Origin: Faecalibacterium prausnitzii
GTDB lineage: Bacteria; Bacillota; Clostridia; Oscillospirales; Ruminococcaceae
Reading direction: 5' to 3'
Assembly: GCF_003324185.1 (NCBI RefSeq)
Contig: NZ_PXUP01000012.1
Location: forward strand, 1-64,000
Length of the DNA stretch: 64,000 nucleotides
A model generated the notes under the pieces. The model made no database searches, was not told the DNA's origin, and saw only the letters and a list, made by a program, of their open reading frames with translations. This document shows, one piece after another, positions 7,275 through 15,098 of this stretch (positions are counted from its first letter, which is position 1; each line of letters starts with the position of its first letter). The translations under genes were made by a program, and so were the position numbers.

Positions 7275-7303
7275 TTGAACCTGCGGGCAAAATGGTGTAT
7301 GCT
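7275..7303 (+). promoter_or_regulatory. Promoter of the TrkH-like gene
   Basis: TTGAAC and TATGCT are separated by 17 bases, 45 bases before the start codon at 7348. Confidence 0.6.
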
Positions 7304-7347
7304 ATAAAGGAATGCAAAGCGGCTGTGTGCTGCACAGGGAGGATGCT

Positions 7348-8745
7348 ATGGAAAAGATAAAAAATATCCGCAAAAGGCTGCGGCACCAGAGGTCAGTTCG
7401 GCGAAGAAAGCTGGGACTGAGCACCCCGACCCAGATCATCTGCGTCAGCTTTATTATCGTGATCGCGCTGGGCACGCTGCTGCTCACCCTGCCTATTGCC
7501 AGCAGGCACGGACGGCTGGATGTGCTCAACGCCATGTTCACAGCCACCAGCGCCACCTGCGTCACCGGTCTGGTGGTGCGGGATACGTGGACGCAGTTCA
7601 CATGGTTCGGGCAGGCGGTGGTGCTGCTGCTCATTCAGGTGGGCGGCCTTGGTCTTGTTACCCTTACCAGCTTTTTTGCGCTGGCCATGCGCCGGCGCAT
7701 GGGCTTCCGGGATCTGCGGTTGCTGGGCGAAAGCGTTTCGGCGGACGGCTACGATCAGGCCAAAAGCGTGCTGAAGATCGTGGTGGGGCTGGCAGCGATG
7801 TTTGAAGGCATCGGCATTCTGCTGCTGATGTTCGCCTTTGTGCCGCAGTTCGGGCTGGAGGGCGTCTGGATCAGCGTGTTTACCGCCATTTCGGCCTTCT
7901 GCAATGCGGGCTTTGACCTGTTCGGCCGGTTCGGGGCGTACTCCTCGCTGGTGCCCTATGTCAACAACTACTATGTGCAGGCGGTGATCATTTTCATGAT
8001 CATCTCCGGCGGTCTGGGCTTTATGGTCTGGGTGGAGCTGTGCCAGTGGTACCAGAAACGCCGCCTGTCCCTGCACGCCAAGGTGGTGCTGTCCTTCTCG
8101 GTGATCCTGTGGCTGGGCGGCGCGCTGGGGCTGGGACTGATGGAGTGGAACAACCCCGCCACGCTGGGCGGACTGTCGGTGCCCGGCAAGGTGATGGCTT
8201 CACTGTTCCAGTCGGTATCCACCCGTACCGCCGGCATGAACACCGTGGATCTGGCCTCCTGCGGCACCCTGAGCAAGCTGCTCATGAGCGTGCTGCAATT
8301 CATCGGCGCAGCGCCCGGCTCTACCGGCGGCGGCGTGAAGGTGACCACCTTCGCTGTCATCATCCTGACCATCCGCAGCGTGGCGCAGGGACGCGATGAC
8401 TGTGTGATCGCTGACCATCATATCGAGTCCAAGACCGTCTACCGCGCCCTGACCATTATCGTGCTGGGCGCTGTGGCGGTCATCGGCTCGGCCATTGTGG
8501 TGTACTACAACACCTCGGACGCCGTGTCCGTGGTGGATGCCATCTTCGAGTCCTGCTCGGCCTTTGGTACGGTGGGCCTTTCCGTAGGCGTAACCAGCCA
8601 GCTGAACAACGGGGCAAAGATCCTGTATATGCTGGTCATGTTCATGGGCCGTGTAGGCCCGGTGGCCTTTGCCATGAGCCTGACTGCCAAACCGGACGAC
8701 AACAAGCGCAAGATCATGCCGGTGGGGCATATCAACGTAGGTTAA
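7348..8745 (+). CDS. TrkH/KtrB-family potassium uptake membrane subunit
   Basis: This 465-residue integral membrane protein forms the K+ pore of a Trk/Ktr system. The four selectivity-filter loops with their glycines are visible: TCVTGLVV, CNAGFDLF, TRTAGMNT and GTVGLSVG. Length and the basic N-terminus (KRLRHQRSVRRRK) fit KtrB-type proteins. The start at 7348 follows GGGAGG; an upstream in-frame ATG at 7312 has no ribosome binding site. A regulatory TrkA/KtrA subunit normally partners this channel, but none is adjacent or anywhere else in the window, so it must be encoded elsewhere. The gene is monocistronic, with its own promoter and a strong terminator. Confidence 0.93.
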   Translation: MEKIKNIRKRLRHQRSVRRRKLGLSTPTQIICVSFIIVIALGTLLLTLPIASRHGRLDVLNAMFTATSATCVTGLVVRDTWTQFTWFGQAVVLLLIQVGGLGLVTLTSFFALAMRRRMGFRDLRLLGESVSADGYDQAKSVLKIVVGLAAMFEGIGILLLMFAFVPQFGLEGVWISVFTAISAFCNAGFDLFGRFGAYSSLVPYVNNYYVQAVIIFMIISGGLGFMVWVELCQWYQKRRLSLHAKVVLSFSVILWLGGALGLGLMEWNNPATLGGLSVPGKVMASLFQSVSTRTAGMNTVDLASCGTLSKLLMSVLQFIGAAPGSTGGGVKVTTFAVIILTIRSVAQGRDDCVIADHHIESKTVYRALTIIVLGAVAVIGSAIVVYYNTSDAVSVVDAIFESCSAFGTVGLSVGVTSQLNNGAKILYMLVMFMGRVGPVAFAMSLTAKPDDNKRKIMPVGHINVG

Positions 8746-8753
8746 ATGAAAAC

Positions 8754-8790
8754 AGGCGGCTGCACAAAGCATTGTGCAGCCGCCGCTTTT
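8754..8790 (+). terminator. Terminator after the TrkH-like gene (likely bidirectional)
   Basis: A 13-bp stem (GGCGGCTGCACAA with its complement) is followed by CTTTTA. It lies between two convergent genes and may also serve pepT. Confidence 0.85.
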
Positions 8791-8850
8791 ATGTTGAACG
8801 ATAGGGACAGACCGTTTTCACGCTGAAAGTTTTTTCGCAGAAAAAGCAGA

Positions 8851-10068
8851 TCACTCTGCGTACAGGGAGATAATATTCAGCACGATCTCGGTGCAGCGGT
8901 CCATCCGCTCCACGGTGGTGCACTCGCATACGCCGTGGAAGTTGAAGCCGCCGGTGCCCAGATTGGGGCAGGGCAGACCCATCCAGCTCAGGGTAGCGCC
9001 ATCGGTGCCGCCGCGCACGGGCACCTCCACCGGCTCCAGACCGGCCATGCGCACAGCCTTATGGGCGGTCTCGATGAGGTGGAAGTGGGGTTTGATCTTT
9101 TCCAGCATATTGCGGTAGCTGTCCTTGATCTCCACTTCCACGGTGCCTGCGCCGTACTTGCCGTTCAGGTAATCGGCAATGTCCTGCATATTGTCCTTTT
9201 TGAACTGCAGCTTGGCGGCATCGTGGTCGCGCAGGATGTAGCCCAGCTTTGCGGTGGTAACGTCGCCGTACATCTGGCACAGGTGGTAGAAGCCCTGACG
9301 TCCCTCGGTGGTCTCGGGACGTGCCATCACAGGCAGGGCACCGTGGAACTCCATGGCAACGTTGGAAGCGTTGATCATGGTGTCCTTGGCAGAGCCGGGG
9401 TGCACCGAGAAGCCGTGGATGGTCACGGTGGCGGCAGCGGCGTTGAAGTTCTCGTACTCGATGTCGCCGGCATCGCCGCCGTCCACTGTGTAGGCAAAGT
9501 CTGCGCCAAAGCCGGGGATATCGAACAGGTCGGCACCCTCGCCGATCTCCTCGTCCGGAGTAAAGCCGATGCACAGCTTGCCGTGGGGGCGGCCCTCGCG
9601 GATAACGGTCTCCACAGCGGTCATGATCTCAGCCACACCGGCCTTGTCGTCTGCACCCAGCAGGGTGGTGCCGTCGGTGGTGATCAGGGTCTCGCCCTTC
9701 ATGGAGGCAAGGAAGGGGAAGGCGGAGACCTTCATCACCTTGCCGGTGGCGGGCAGCACCACGTCGCCGCCGTCATAGTTCTCGTGCAGGATGGGGTTCA
9801 CGTTCTCGCCGCTGGCATCCGGGGCGGTGTCCATGTGGGCGATCAGACCCAGCGCGGGCTTTTCCTCGCAGCCGGGGGTGGCGGGCAGGGAACCGTAGAC
9901 GTAGCAGTGCTCGTCCACCCGGGCATCCTCTACGCCCAGAGCCTTCAGCTCCTCCACCAGCTTGTGAGCCAGATCAAACTCCCGCACAGCGGAAGGATGG
10001 GTGCCGGACTCTGGGTCCGAGGTGGTGTAGACCTTGACGTAATCAAGCAGTCGTTCATAGGCGCGCAT
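8851..10068 (-). CDS. pepT: Peptidase T (tripeptide aminopeptidase)
   Basis: This 405-residue zinc aminopeptidase of the M20B family removes the N-terminal residue of tripeptides in the cytoplasm. The metal-binding pattern is present: AHMDTAP (about residues 78-84), GADDKAG (near 140), the catalytic pair PDEEIG (near 173), the VDGGDAG region, and the C-terminal GGTDGA and NFHG. Length matches the family. I chose ATG at 10068, since a GTG start four codons upstream lies directly against the AAAGGAG site. The gene is single, with its own promoter at 10126-10154. Confidence 0.95.
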   Translation of the reverse strand: MRAYERLLDYVKVYTTSDPESGTHPSAVREFDLAHKLVEELKALGVEDARVDEHCYVYGSLPATPGCEEKPALGLIAHMDTAPDASGENVNPILHENYDGGDVVLPATGKVMKVSAFPFLASMKGETLITTDGTTLLGADDKAGVAEIMTAVETVIREGRPHGKLCIGFTPDEEIGEGADLFDIPGFGADFAYTVDGGDAGDIEYENFNAAAATVTIHGFSVHPGSAKDTMINASNVAMEFHGALPVMARPETTEGRQGFYHLCQMYGDVTTAKLGYILRDHDAAKLQFKKDNMQDIADYLNGKYGAGTVEVEIKDSYRNMLEKIKPHFHLIETAHKAVRMAGLEPVEVPVRGGTDGATLSWMGLPCPNLGTGGFNFHGVCECTTVERMDRCTEIVLNIISLYAE

Positions 10069-10125
10069 AACAAAGCACACTCCTTTAACAATATTGAAGG
10101 ACCGCAGCTTTGCGATCCAGCTCTT

Positions 10126-10154
10126 ATCATACCCTGTTTTTCCTGTTTTGACAA
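10126..10154 (-). promoter_or_regulatory. Promoter of pepT
   Basis: On the minus strand TTGTCA and TATGAT are separated by 17 bases, about 60 bases before the start codon. Confidence 0.65.
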
Positions 10155-10248
10155 CCTTTTTTGCGCACTTGGGACAGAAAGCGCAGCTTCAACGGCAAAA
10201 TTTACCGTAAAAAGCCGCTCGCCAACCCTTTTGCGCTGCCCATAACAT

Positions 10249-10294
10249 AAAAAGAGACACCGGAAAGTCAGCAGACTTTCCGGTGTCTCGCTTT
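10249..10294 (-). terminator. Terminator after phosphofructokinase
   Basis: A 16-bp perfect stem (10254-10269 with 10274-10289) is followed on the minus strand by TTTTT. Confidence 0.88.
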
Positions 10295-10322
10295 TCTCAG
10301 TGTTCCCGCTTGCAGGCAGGGC

Positions 10323-11402
10323 TTAACCCAGACAGACGCCCATGCGGCGTGCCACGCTCAGCAGCTCGCAGTTTTCGGGCACATTGCGAGCCTTACCGGC
10401 AATGTCTGCCAAACGGTTCTCGGTCACCCGGCGGTTTACCATGGCCACGGTCACGCCGTAGCGCTCCACCTCCACCAGCTGTGCGGCATAGCTGCCGAAC
10501 TGGGTGGCCAGCACACGGTCGTAGGCGCTGGGGCTGCCGCCGCGCTGCATGTGACCCGGGATGCACACGCGGGTCTCCATGCCGGTCTTTTTCTGCACGG
10601 CCTGTGCAATGCGGTTGGTGGCGGTGGTGCCAAGGCCGGCCTCGGCGCGCTTGGCCATCCAGTCCTTGCGCTTCATGCGGGCTTCCTCGGTGTTGATGGC
10701 ACCCTCGGCCACGGCAAGGATAGAGAAGTTGGAACCCTTCTTGGCACGGCGCTCCACGGCCTCGCACACGCGGTCGATATCGTAGGGCAGCTCCGGCAGC
10801 AGAATGATGTCCGCACCGCCGGCAATGCCGGAGTACAGGGTAAGCCAGCCGGCCTTGTTGCCCATGATCTCAATGCACATCACGCGGCTGTGGCTGCCGG
10901 CGGTGGTGTGGATGCGGTCGATGACGTCTGTGGCAATATCCACAGCGGTGTGGAAGCCGAAAGTCACATCGGTGCCGTAGATATCGTTGTCAATGGTCTT
11001 GGGCAGGCCGATGATGTTCAGCCCCTCCTGAGAGAGCAGGTTGGCGGTCTTGTGGGTGCCGTTGCCGCCCAGACACAGCAGGCAGTCCAGCTTTGCCGCC
11101 TTGTAGGTCTTTTTCATGGCGGCGACCTTATCAATGTTGTCGTCCTCCACCACACGCATCAGCTTGAAGGGGGTGCGCTTGGTGCCCAGAATGGTGCCGC
11201 CTAAGGTCAGGATGCCGCGGAAGTCGTCCTCGTTCATTTCACGGTAGTCGCCGTTGATCAGGCCGCTGTAACCGTTGGCGATGCCCACGATCTCCACGTT
11301 ATCTCCCATGCGGGCGTACAGTGCTTTTGCAACGCCGCGGATGGTGGCGTTCAGGCCCGGACAATCGCCGCCGGAGGTCAGGATACCAACACGTTTTTTC
11401 AT
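10323..11402 (-). CDS. pfkA: 6-phosphofructokinase, group III type
   Basis: This 359-residue enzyme phosphorylates fructose 6-phosphate in glycolysis. The nucleotide site begins with LTSGGDCPGLNATIRG. The donor-selecting positions read GGNGTHKT (glycine at the position equal to E. coli Gly104) and PKTIDND (lysine at the position equal to Gly124). Glycine plus lysine is the combination of long group III enzymes that are expected to use ATP; PPi-dependent forms have aspartate at the first position. The substrate motif MGNKAGWLT and PGHMQRGGSP are intact. It is transcribed alone, with a promoter at 11494-11522 and a terminator at 10249-10294. Confidence 0.93.
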   Translation of the reverse strand: MKKRVGILTSGGDCPGLNATIRGVAKALYARMGDNVEIVGIANGYSGLINGDYREMNEDDFRGILTLGGTILGTKRTPFKLMRVVEDDNIDKVAAMKKTYKAAKLDCLLCLGGNGTHKTANLLSQEGLNIIGLPKTIDNDIYGTDVTFGFHTAVDIATDVIDRIHTTAGSHSRVMCIEIMGNKAGWLTLYSGIAGGADIILLPELPYDIDRVCEAVERRAKKGSNFSILAVAEGAINTEEARMKRKDWMAKRAEAGLGTTATNRIAQAVQKKTGMETRVCIPGHMQRGGSPSAYDRVLATQFGSYAAQLVEVERYGVTVAMVNRRVTENRLADIAGKARNVPENCELLSVARRMGVCLG

Positions 11403-11493
11403 TCAAATACCCTCTTTCATTATCATTCAGGCAAAGCCGAACGGTCCGGCAAAGGGTGCCGGGCTGACCGGGATCCTACCTTTTTATAGTATT

Positions 11494-11522
11494 AGAGTAT
11501 TCCGAAAGGGGAGTGCTGTCAA
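11494..11522 (-). promoter_or_regulatory. Promoter of phosphofructokinase gene
   Basis: On the minus strand TTGACA and TACTCT are separated by 17 bases, about 90 bases before the start codon. Confidence 0.55.
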
Positions 11523-11601
11523 GAGAAAAACCAAAAAATTACAAGCCTGTGTGCATCGGAAAACCGCTGCGAAAACTTTTGCAGAAAAACTGAAAAAATG
11601 G

Positions 11602-11630
11602 TTGACAAGCAGCCCGCCGGCGTGTATAAT
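11602..11630 (+). promoter_or_regulatory. Consensus promoter of the tRNA-Gln/tRNA-Pro pair
   Basis: Perfect TTGACA and TATAAT are separated by 17 bases, 45 bases before the tRNA-Gln. Confidence 0.88.
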
Positions 11631-11674
11631 ATCCCTTGTCAGCAACGCACGGCGCGGCTGACACAACCGAATAT

Positions 11675-11748
11675 TGGGGATTTGCATAGTGGTAGTGCGG
11701 TAGACTCTGACTCTACTTGTGGGAGTTCGATTCTCTCATCCCCAACCA
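11675..11748 (+). tRNA. tRNA-Gln(CTG)
   Basis: The cloverleaf has acceptor TGGGGAT/ATCCCCA, anticodon stem GTAGA/TCTAC around CTCTGAC (anticodon CTG) and T loop TTCGATT. CCA is encoded at 11746-11748. It is followed 31 bases later by tRNA-Pro in the same transcript. Confidence 0.93.
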
Positions 11749-11779
11749 GTTACCGCAGCCGAATAAGCTGCGGTATTTT

Positions 11780-11855
11780 CGGGGCATAGCGCAGTTGGTA
11801 GCGCGCCTCGTTCGGGACGAGGAGGCCGTGGGTTCAAATCCCGCTGCTCCGACCA
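11780..11855 (+). tRNA. tRNA-Pro(CGG)
   Basis: The acceptor is CGGGGCA/TGCTCCG with the C1 typical of bacterial tRNA-Pro, and the anticodon stem is CCTCG/CGAGG around TTCGGGA (anticodon CGG). CCA is encoded at the end. A small hairpin (CCGCAG/CTGCGG) lies between the two tRNAs. Confidence 0.93.
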
Positions 11856-11892
11856 AAAAGACCAGTACACATTTGTGTACTGGTCTTTTTTT
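11856..11892 (+). terminator. Terminator of the tRNA pair
   Basis: A 14-bp stem (AAAGACCAGTACAC with its complement) is followed by a run of seven T. Confidence 0.92.
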
Positions 11893-11907
11893 GCTTTTGC
11901 GAGAACA

Positions 11908-11958
11908 GGCTGTAAAAAAGTGGCTCGGAAACACCGACAGGCGTTTCTGAGCCACTAA
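11908..11958 (-). terminator. Terminator of the queT-HAD operon
   Basis: On the minus strand a 14-bp stem with one mismatch (AGTGGCTCAGAAAC with GTTTCCGAGCCACT) is followed by six T, just past the HAD stop codon. Confidence 0.85.
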
Positions 11959-11960
11959 TA

Positions 11961-12611
11961 TCATATCGTTTCCAGCAGTGCGGGCAGCTGGGCAAGGTCG
12001 TCGATGACGTAGGGACTGACCTTTTCCAGCCGGGCGCGGGACTGGTGCCCGCCGGTGTACAGCACACAAGTTGCACCGATGGCCGCAGCCACTGCGGCAT
12101 CGTGGTCTGTGTCGCCGACCATCACACAGGCCGCCGGGTCGATGCCGGTGCGGCGCAGATAATCGGTGCCAAGCTGTACCTTGCTTACGCCGTAAATGTC
12201 CGCAAGGCCGAGCAACTCGGTAAAAAAGCCTTGCAGACCCCGGGCGGATACCTGCTCGATCAGGTAATCACGGCGGGAGGCGGAAAGCACTGCCTGCTGC
12301 CAGCCCATGCGAGCCAGCGTTTGCAGGGTGTCAACGGCGTGTGCCGTTACAGCGCAGCCGGGCACACCGGCGTTGTAGTGCTCCATAAAGCGTGCGGCAA
12401 GTTCCGGGTAGGGGTGCCGCGCAAAATCGAACCCGGCACAGCGGTAGTAGTCCTCAATGGGAAAGCCGAACAGCTCCCGGTAGGCTGCCAGATCGTACCG
12501 CTGGGGGTAGCCGTGGGTCTCAAGCATCCAGTTCAGGCAGCTGTGGGTAAAATCCACATCGTCCATCAGGGTACCGTTCCAGTCCCAGAAGATCATACCG
12601 TTTGGCTGCAT
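11961..12611 (-). CDS. HAD-family hydrolase (phosphoglycolate-phosphatase-like)
   Basis: This 216-residue cytoplasmic protein is of the haloacid dehalogenase superfamily. The nucleophile motif is WDWNGTLMDD at residues 9-18, where the general-acid aspartate is followed by N instead of the common D-x-D-G order (DWNGT). Motif II is VLSASRR near residue 108 and motif IV is VMVGDTDHDA near residue 165. An alpha-helical cap (residues 20-90) sits between motifs I and II, as in phosphoglycolate-type phosphatases. It starts 15 bases after queT and shares its riboswitch, so a role in queuosine metabolism or salvage is possible, but the substrate is not known. Confidence 0.85.
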   Translation of the reverse strand: MQPNGMIFWDWNGTLMDDVDFTHSCLNWMLETHGYPQRYDLAAYRELFGFPIEDYYRCAGFDFARHPYPELAARFMEHYNAGVPGCAVTAHAVDTLQTLARMGWQQAVLSASRRDYLIEQVSARGLQGFFTELLGLADIYGVSKVQLGTDYLRRTGIDPAACVMVGDTDHDAAVAAAIGATCVLYTGGHQSRARLEKVSPYVIDDLAQLPALLETI

Positions 12612-12626
12612 GGAAACCTCCTTGCG

Positions 12627-13154
12627 TTATTCCGTCACAAACACCTTGCGCAGTGCGGCGTTGCTCTCAATCAGCTTTACCAGCACAACGCCCAGCACGG
12701 TGCAGCTGATCAGCTCGCCGATGCCCACCGAGATGCCGTTGGTGATGCAGGCCAGCCAGATGGGGGCGCTGGACGTGGGGTCCGGGAACATCACGGCGAT
12801 CTCAATGCCGATGATCACCGCGTTGAACAGCACCGGGGGCAGGCTGGCGGCAATGGCCAGACCCTTGAAGCGCACATTGCGCAACTTGTAGGTGACAAGG
12901 CAGGCCAGCAGGGTAGCCAGTGTGCCAAAGATCACATCCACGATGGTGGAGCCCAGCAGGTTTGCCAGGAAGCAACCCAGCACCACGCCCACGATGTACT
13001 CTGCACCGAACACGGGCAGCAGGCACAGAGCCTCGGCCACACGCACCTGCACAGCACCATAGGAAAGGGGCTGCAGTGCCAGACACAGCACCACATAGAT
13101 GGCTGCCACTACACCGCAGTGCACCAGCTTACGGACGGAAGAATTCTGATTCAT
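12627..13154 (-). CDS. queT: QueT-family queuosine-precursor transporter
   Basis: This 175-residue integral membrane protein has five to six hydrophobic helices and is of the QueT type, the substrate-binding subunit of an ECF importer for preQ1 or preQ0. The ATG at 13154 uses a GGAG that forms the last bases of the preQ1-III riboswitch, so ligand binding should hide the ribosome binding site. The longer frame to 13187 starts inside the riboswitch and is rejected. It is followed by a HAD hydrolase gene in the same operon. ECF energy-coupling subunits are not in the window and are presumably shared from elsewhere. Confidence 0.93.
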   Translation of the reverse strand: MNQNSSVRKLVHCGVVAAIYVVLCLALQPLSYGAVQVRVAEALCLLPVFGAEYIVGVVLGCFLANLLGSTIVDVIFGTLATLLACLVTYKLRNVRFKGLAIAASLPPVLFNAVIIGIEIAVMFPDPTSSAPIWLACITNGISVGIGELISCTVLGVVLVKLIESNAALRKVFVTE

Positions 13155-13161
13155 GATAATA

Positions 13162-13259
13162 CTCCAGCGGTTTGATTTTGACCGCACAGGAACCGCCAGC
13201 TCCTGTGGGTTTTGCCCAGCGCCGCTCGAGTGGCACCGGGGAGCCTAAAATCCTAAGTT
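13162..13259 (-). ncRNA. Class III preQ1 riboswitch (preQ1-III)
   Basis: The minus strand from 13259 to 13162 closely matches, from memory, the F. prausnitzii preQ1-III aptamer solved by crystallography. It begins AACTTAGGATTTTAGGCTCC, has CGCTGGGCAAAACCCA in the middle, and the distal block GCGGTCAAAATCAAACCGC-TGGAG (given in parts). The last bases GGAG are the Shine-Dalgarno of queT. In this class ligand binding favours an arrangement that sequesters the site, which gives translational repression. Confidence 0.95.
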
Positions 13260-13299
13260 GCTCTTTGAGGATACTGTACAAAAAAGCACAGCAGTAGGG

Positions 13300-13328
13300 A
13301 GTATATCACAAAATCGGACGGAATGCAA
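13300..13328 (-). promoter_or_regulatory. Promoter of the queT operon
   Basis: On the minus strand TTGCAT and TATACT are separated by 17 bases, about 40 bases before the riboswitch. Confidence 0.65.
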
Positions 13329-13431
13329 CGGGAATCGGACGATTGAAAATGCCTGCTGCGCTGCTCTGGGCAGATTCGGCAGAAAGAAAGCTTTTATTAT
13401 AGAGCCGAAGCTGCTGCCTGCGAAAATGGAA

Positions 13432-13466
13432 AAAGCTGAGCACCTGACTTTCTCGGATGCTCAGCC
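13432..13466 (-). terminator. Terminator after the flavin reductase gene
   Basis: On the minus strand GCTGAGCA and TGCTCAGC form a stem followed by TTTTT. Confidence 0.85.
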
Positions 13467-13495
13467 TTGCTGTACTTGTTTTTGCGGAGTTGCCT

Positions 13496-14083
13496 TTACT
13501 GTTTCTTGCGTTTTGCGGGCTTTTTCTTCCGCACGCTGTAACCAAAGGAACCCAGCTTTTTGCCAAGGGCCAGATACTCGCCGTGGCTGTACACGATGAG
13601 GTTTGCCTTGTCCAAGCACAGCTTGCCTTTTTCGTCCAGCAGGCTCTCGTCCACATCGCAGGCCACCACCTCGGCCAAAAACAGGTCGTGGCTGCCCAGC
13701 GGGATGCGCTGGGTGATGCGGCACTCCAGATTGACCGGGCTTTCTTCCAGCACCGGGCAGTCGGTCAGCACGCTGCCGGGGGCGGCGTGCAGGCCGCAGG
13801 CGGCAAACTTGTCCACCTCGCGGCCGCTCTTCACGCCGCACCAGTCGATGGCGCGCACCAGCTTTTCAGTGGGCAGATTGATGGCAAACTGCCCGCTCTC
13901 GCATAGCAGCTGATGGCTGTACCGCTCCGGGCGCACGCTGATGGATACCATGCTGGGCTGGGTGCAGATGGTGCCTGTCCAGCCGATGGTGATAAGGTTG
14001 GGCTTATCCAGCCCGCCGCAGGATACCAGTACCGGCGGCTCCGGGTTCAAAAGGGTGCTGCCCTTCCAACTTTGCTTGCTCAT
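13496..14083 (-). CDS. Flavin reductase-like protein
   Basis: This 195-residue protein has the split-barrel flavin reductase fold. The N-terminal pattern PVLVSCGGLDKPNLITIGWTG, and then PSMVSISVRPERYSH (in pieces), is that of FMN-binding proteins of the flavoredoxin group. A Lys/Arg-rich tail (KKKPAKRKK) closes it. It probably binds FMN and passes electrons from NAD(P)H or ferredoxin. The start overlaps the stop of the glycosyltransferase gene (ATGA), so it is the last gene of the operon crp-like regulator, glycosyltransferase, flavin reductase. The electron acceptor is not known. Confidence 0.85.
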   Translation of the reverse strand: MSKQSWKGSTLLNPEPPVLVSCGGLDKPNLITIGWTGTICTQPSMVSISVRPERYSHQLLCESGQFAINLPTEKLVRAIDWCGVKSGREVDKFAACGLHAAPGSVLTDCPVLEESPVNLECRITQRIPLGSHDLFLAEVVACDVDESLLDEKGKLCLDKANLIVYSHGEYLALGKKLGSFGYSVRKKKPAKRKKQ

Positions 14084-15060
14084 CCGTGATATTTCCTTTC
14101 GTAGGGAGCCCATGTGCGCTCCGAGATGATATAGCGCGGGCGGGCCTTTGTTTCCATATAGATCTTGCCGATATACTCACCGATCACGCCCAGACACACC
14201 AGCTGCACGCCGCCCATAAAGCAGACGATGCAGACGGTGGAGGCCCAGCCTGCCACGCTGCTGCCCATGGCAGCGCACACGATGGCCCAGATGACCCCGA
14301 TAAAGCTGACAAGGCTCACCACGATGCCCGCTCCGGTGATGATGCGGATAGGCTTGTTGGAAAGGCTGGTAATGCCGTCAAAAGCCAGCGCCAGCATCTT
14401 GCTCAGGGGGTAGTGGCTCTCGCCGGCCAGACGCTCGTGGCGCTCGTAGGTGACCACATCGTGGGCAAAGCCCACCAGCGGCACCATGCCGCGTAAAAAG
14501 ATGTTGACCTCCTTGTAATCCGCAAAGCTTTCCAGCACGCGGGTGCTGATCAGGCGGTAGTCTGCGTGGTTGAACACGATATCCGCGCCCAAGGCGTTCA
14601 TCACATGATAAAAGCCCTCGGCGGTGAACCGCTTGAAGAAGGTGTCAGTGTCCCGGCGGCTGCGCACACCGTACACCACCTCGGCACCGTCCAGATACTT
14701 TTTCACCATCTCGTCCATGGCGTTGATGTCGTCCTGACCGTCGCAGTCGATGGAGATGGTGATGTCGCAGCTGTCGCTGTGCAGTGCCTCCATCAGCCCC
14801 GCCAGCACGGCGTTCTGGTGGCCGCGGTTGCGGCTCTGGGAAATGCCGATATAGTGCTCGTCCTGTGCGGCAAAGCCTTGGATCAGCTCCCACGTTTTGT
14901 CGCGGGAGCCATCGTTGACAAAGAGCACCCGGCTTTTATCGCTGACCAGCCCCTGTGCGGTCAGACTGTGGATCTTTTCCAGAAACATGGGTGCTGTAAT
15001 GGGCAGTACCTGCTCCTCGTTGTAGCAGGGAATCACGATCCAGAGTACGGGCTTGGACAT
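14080..15060 (-). CDS. Family 2 glycosyltransferase with two C-terminal membrane helices
   Basis: This 326-residue membrane protein belongs to the DPM1/GtrB-like group, which moves a sugar from a nucleotide sugar to a lipid carrier on the inner face of the membrane. The GT-A domain spans about residues 5-230, with VIPCYNEE at the start, VNDGSRD near residue 49 and the metal-binding IDCDGQDD near residue 104. Two hydrophobic segments lie at about 240-262 and 273-297. The last residues are basic. It sits 38 bases after the Crp-like regulator gene and overlaps the flavin reductase gene. Confidence 0.92.
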   Translation of the reverse strand: MSKPVLWIVIPCYNEEQVLPITAPMFLEKIHSLTAQGLVSDKSRVLFVNDGSRDKTWELIQGFAAQDEHYIGISQSRNRGHQNAVLAGLMEALHSDSCDITISIDCDGQDDINAMDEMVKKYLDGAEVVYGVRSRRDTDTFFKRFTAEGFYHVMNALGADIVFNHADYRLISTRVLESFADYKEVNIFLRGMVPLVGFAHDVVTYERHERLAGESHYPLSKMLALAFDGITSLSNKPIRIITGAGIVVSLVSFIGVIWAIVCAAMGSSVAGWASTVCIVCFMGGVQLVCLGVIGEYIGKIYMETKARPRYIISERTWAPYERKYHG

Positions 15061-15098
15061 TGTTTTATCGCTCCTTATTGATAAAAGTAGTCAGATGG

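Noticed and set aside
10323-11402. PPi-dependent phosphofructokinase
   Set aside because: The position equal to Gly104 is glycine, not aspartate. Lysine in PKTIDND alone also occurs in ATP-using group III enzymes.
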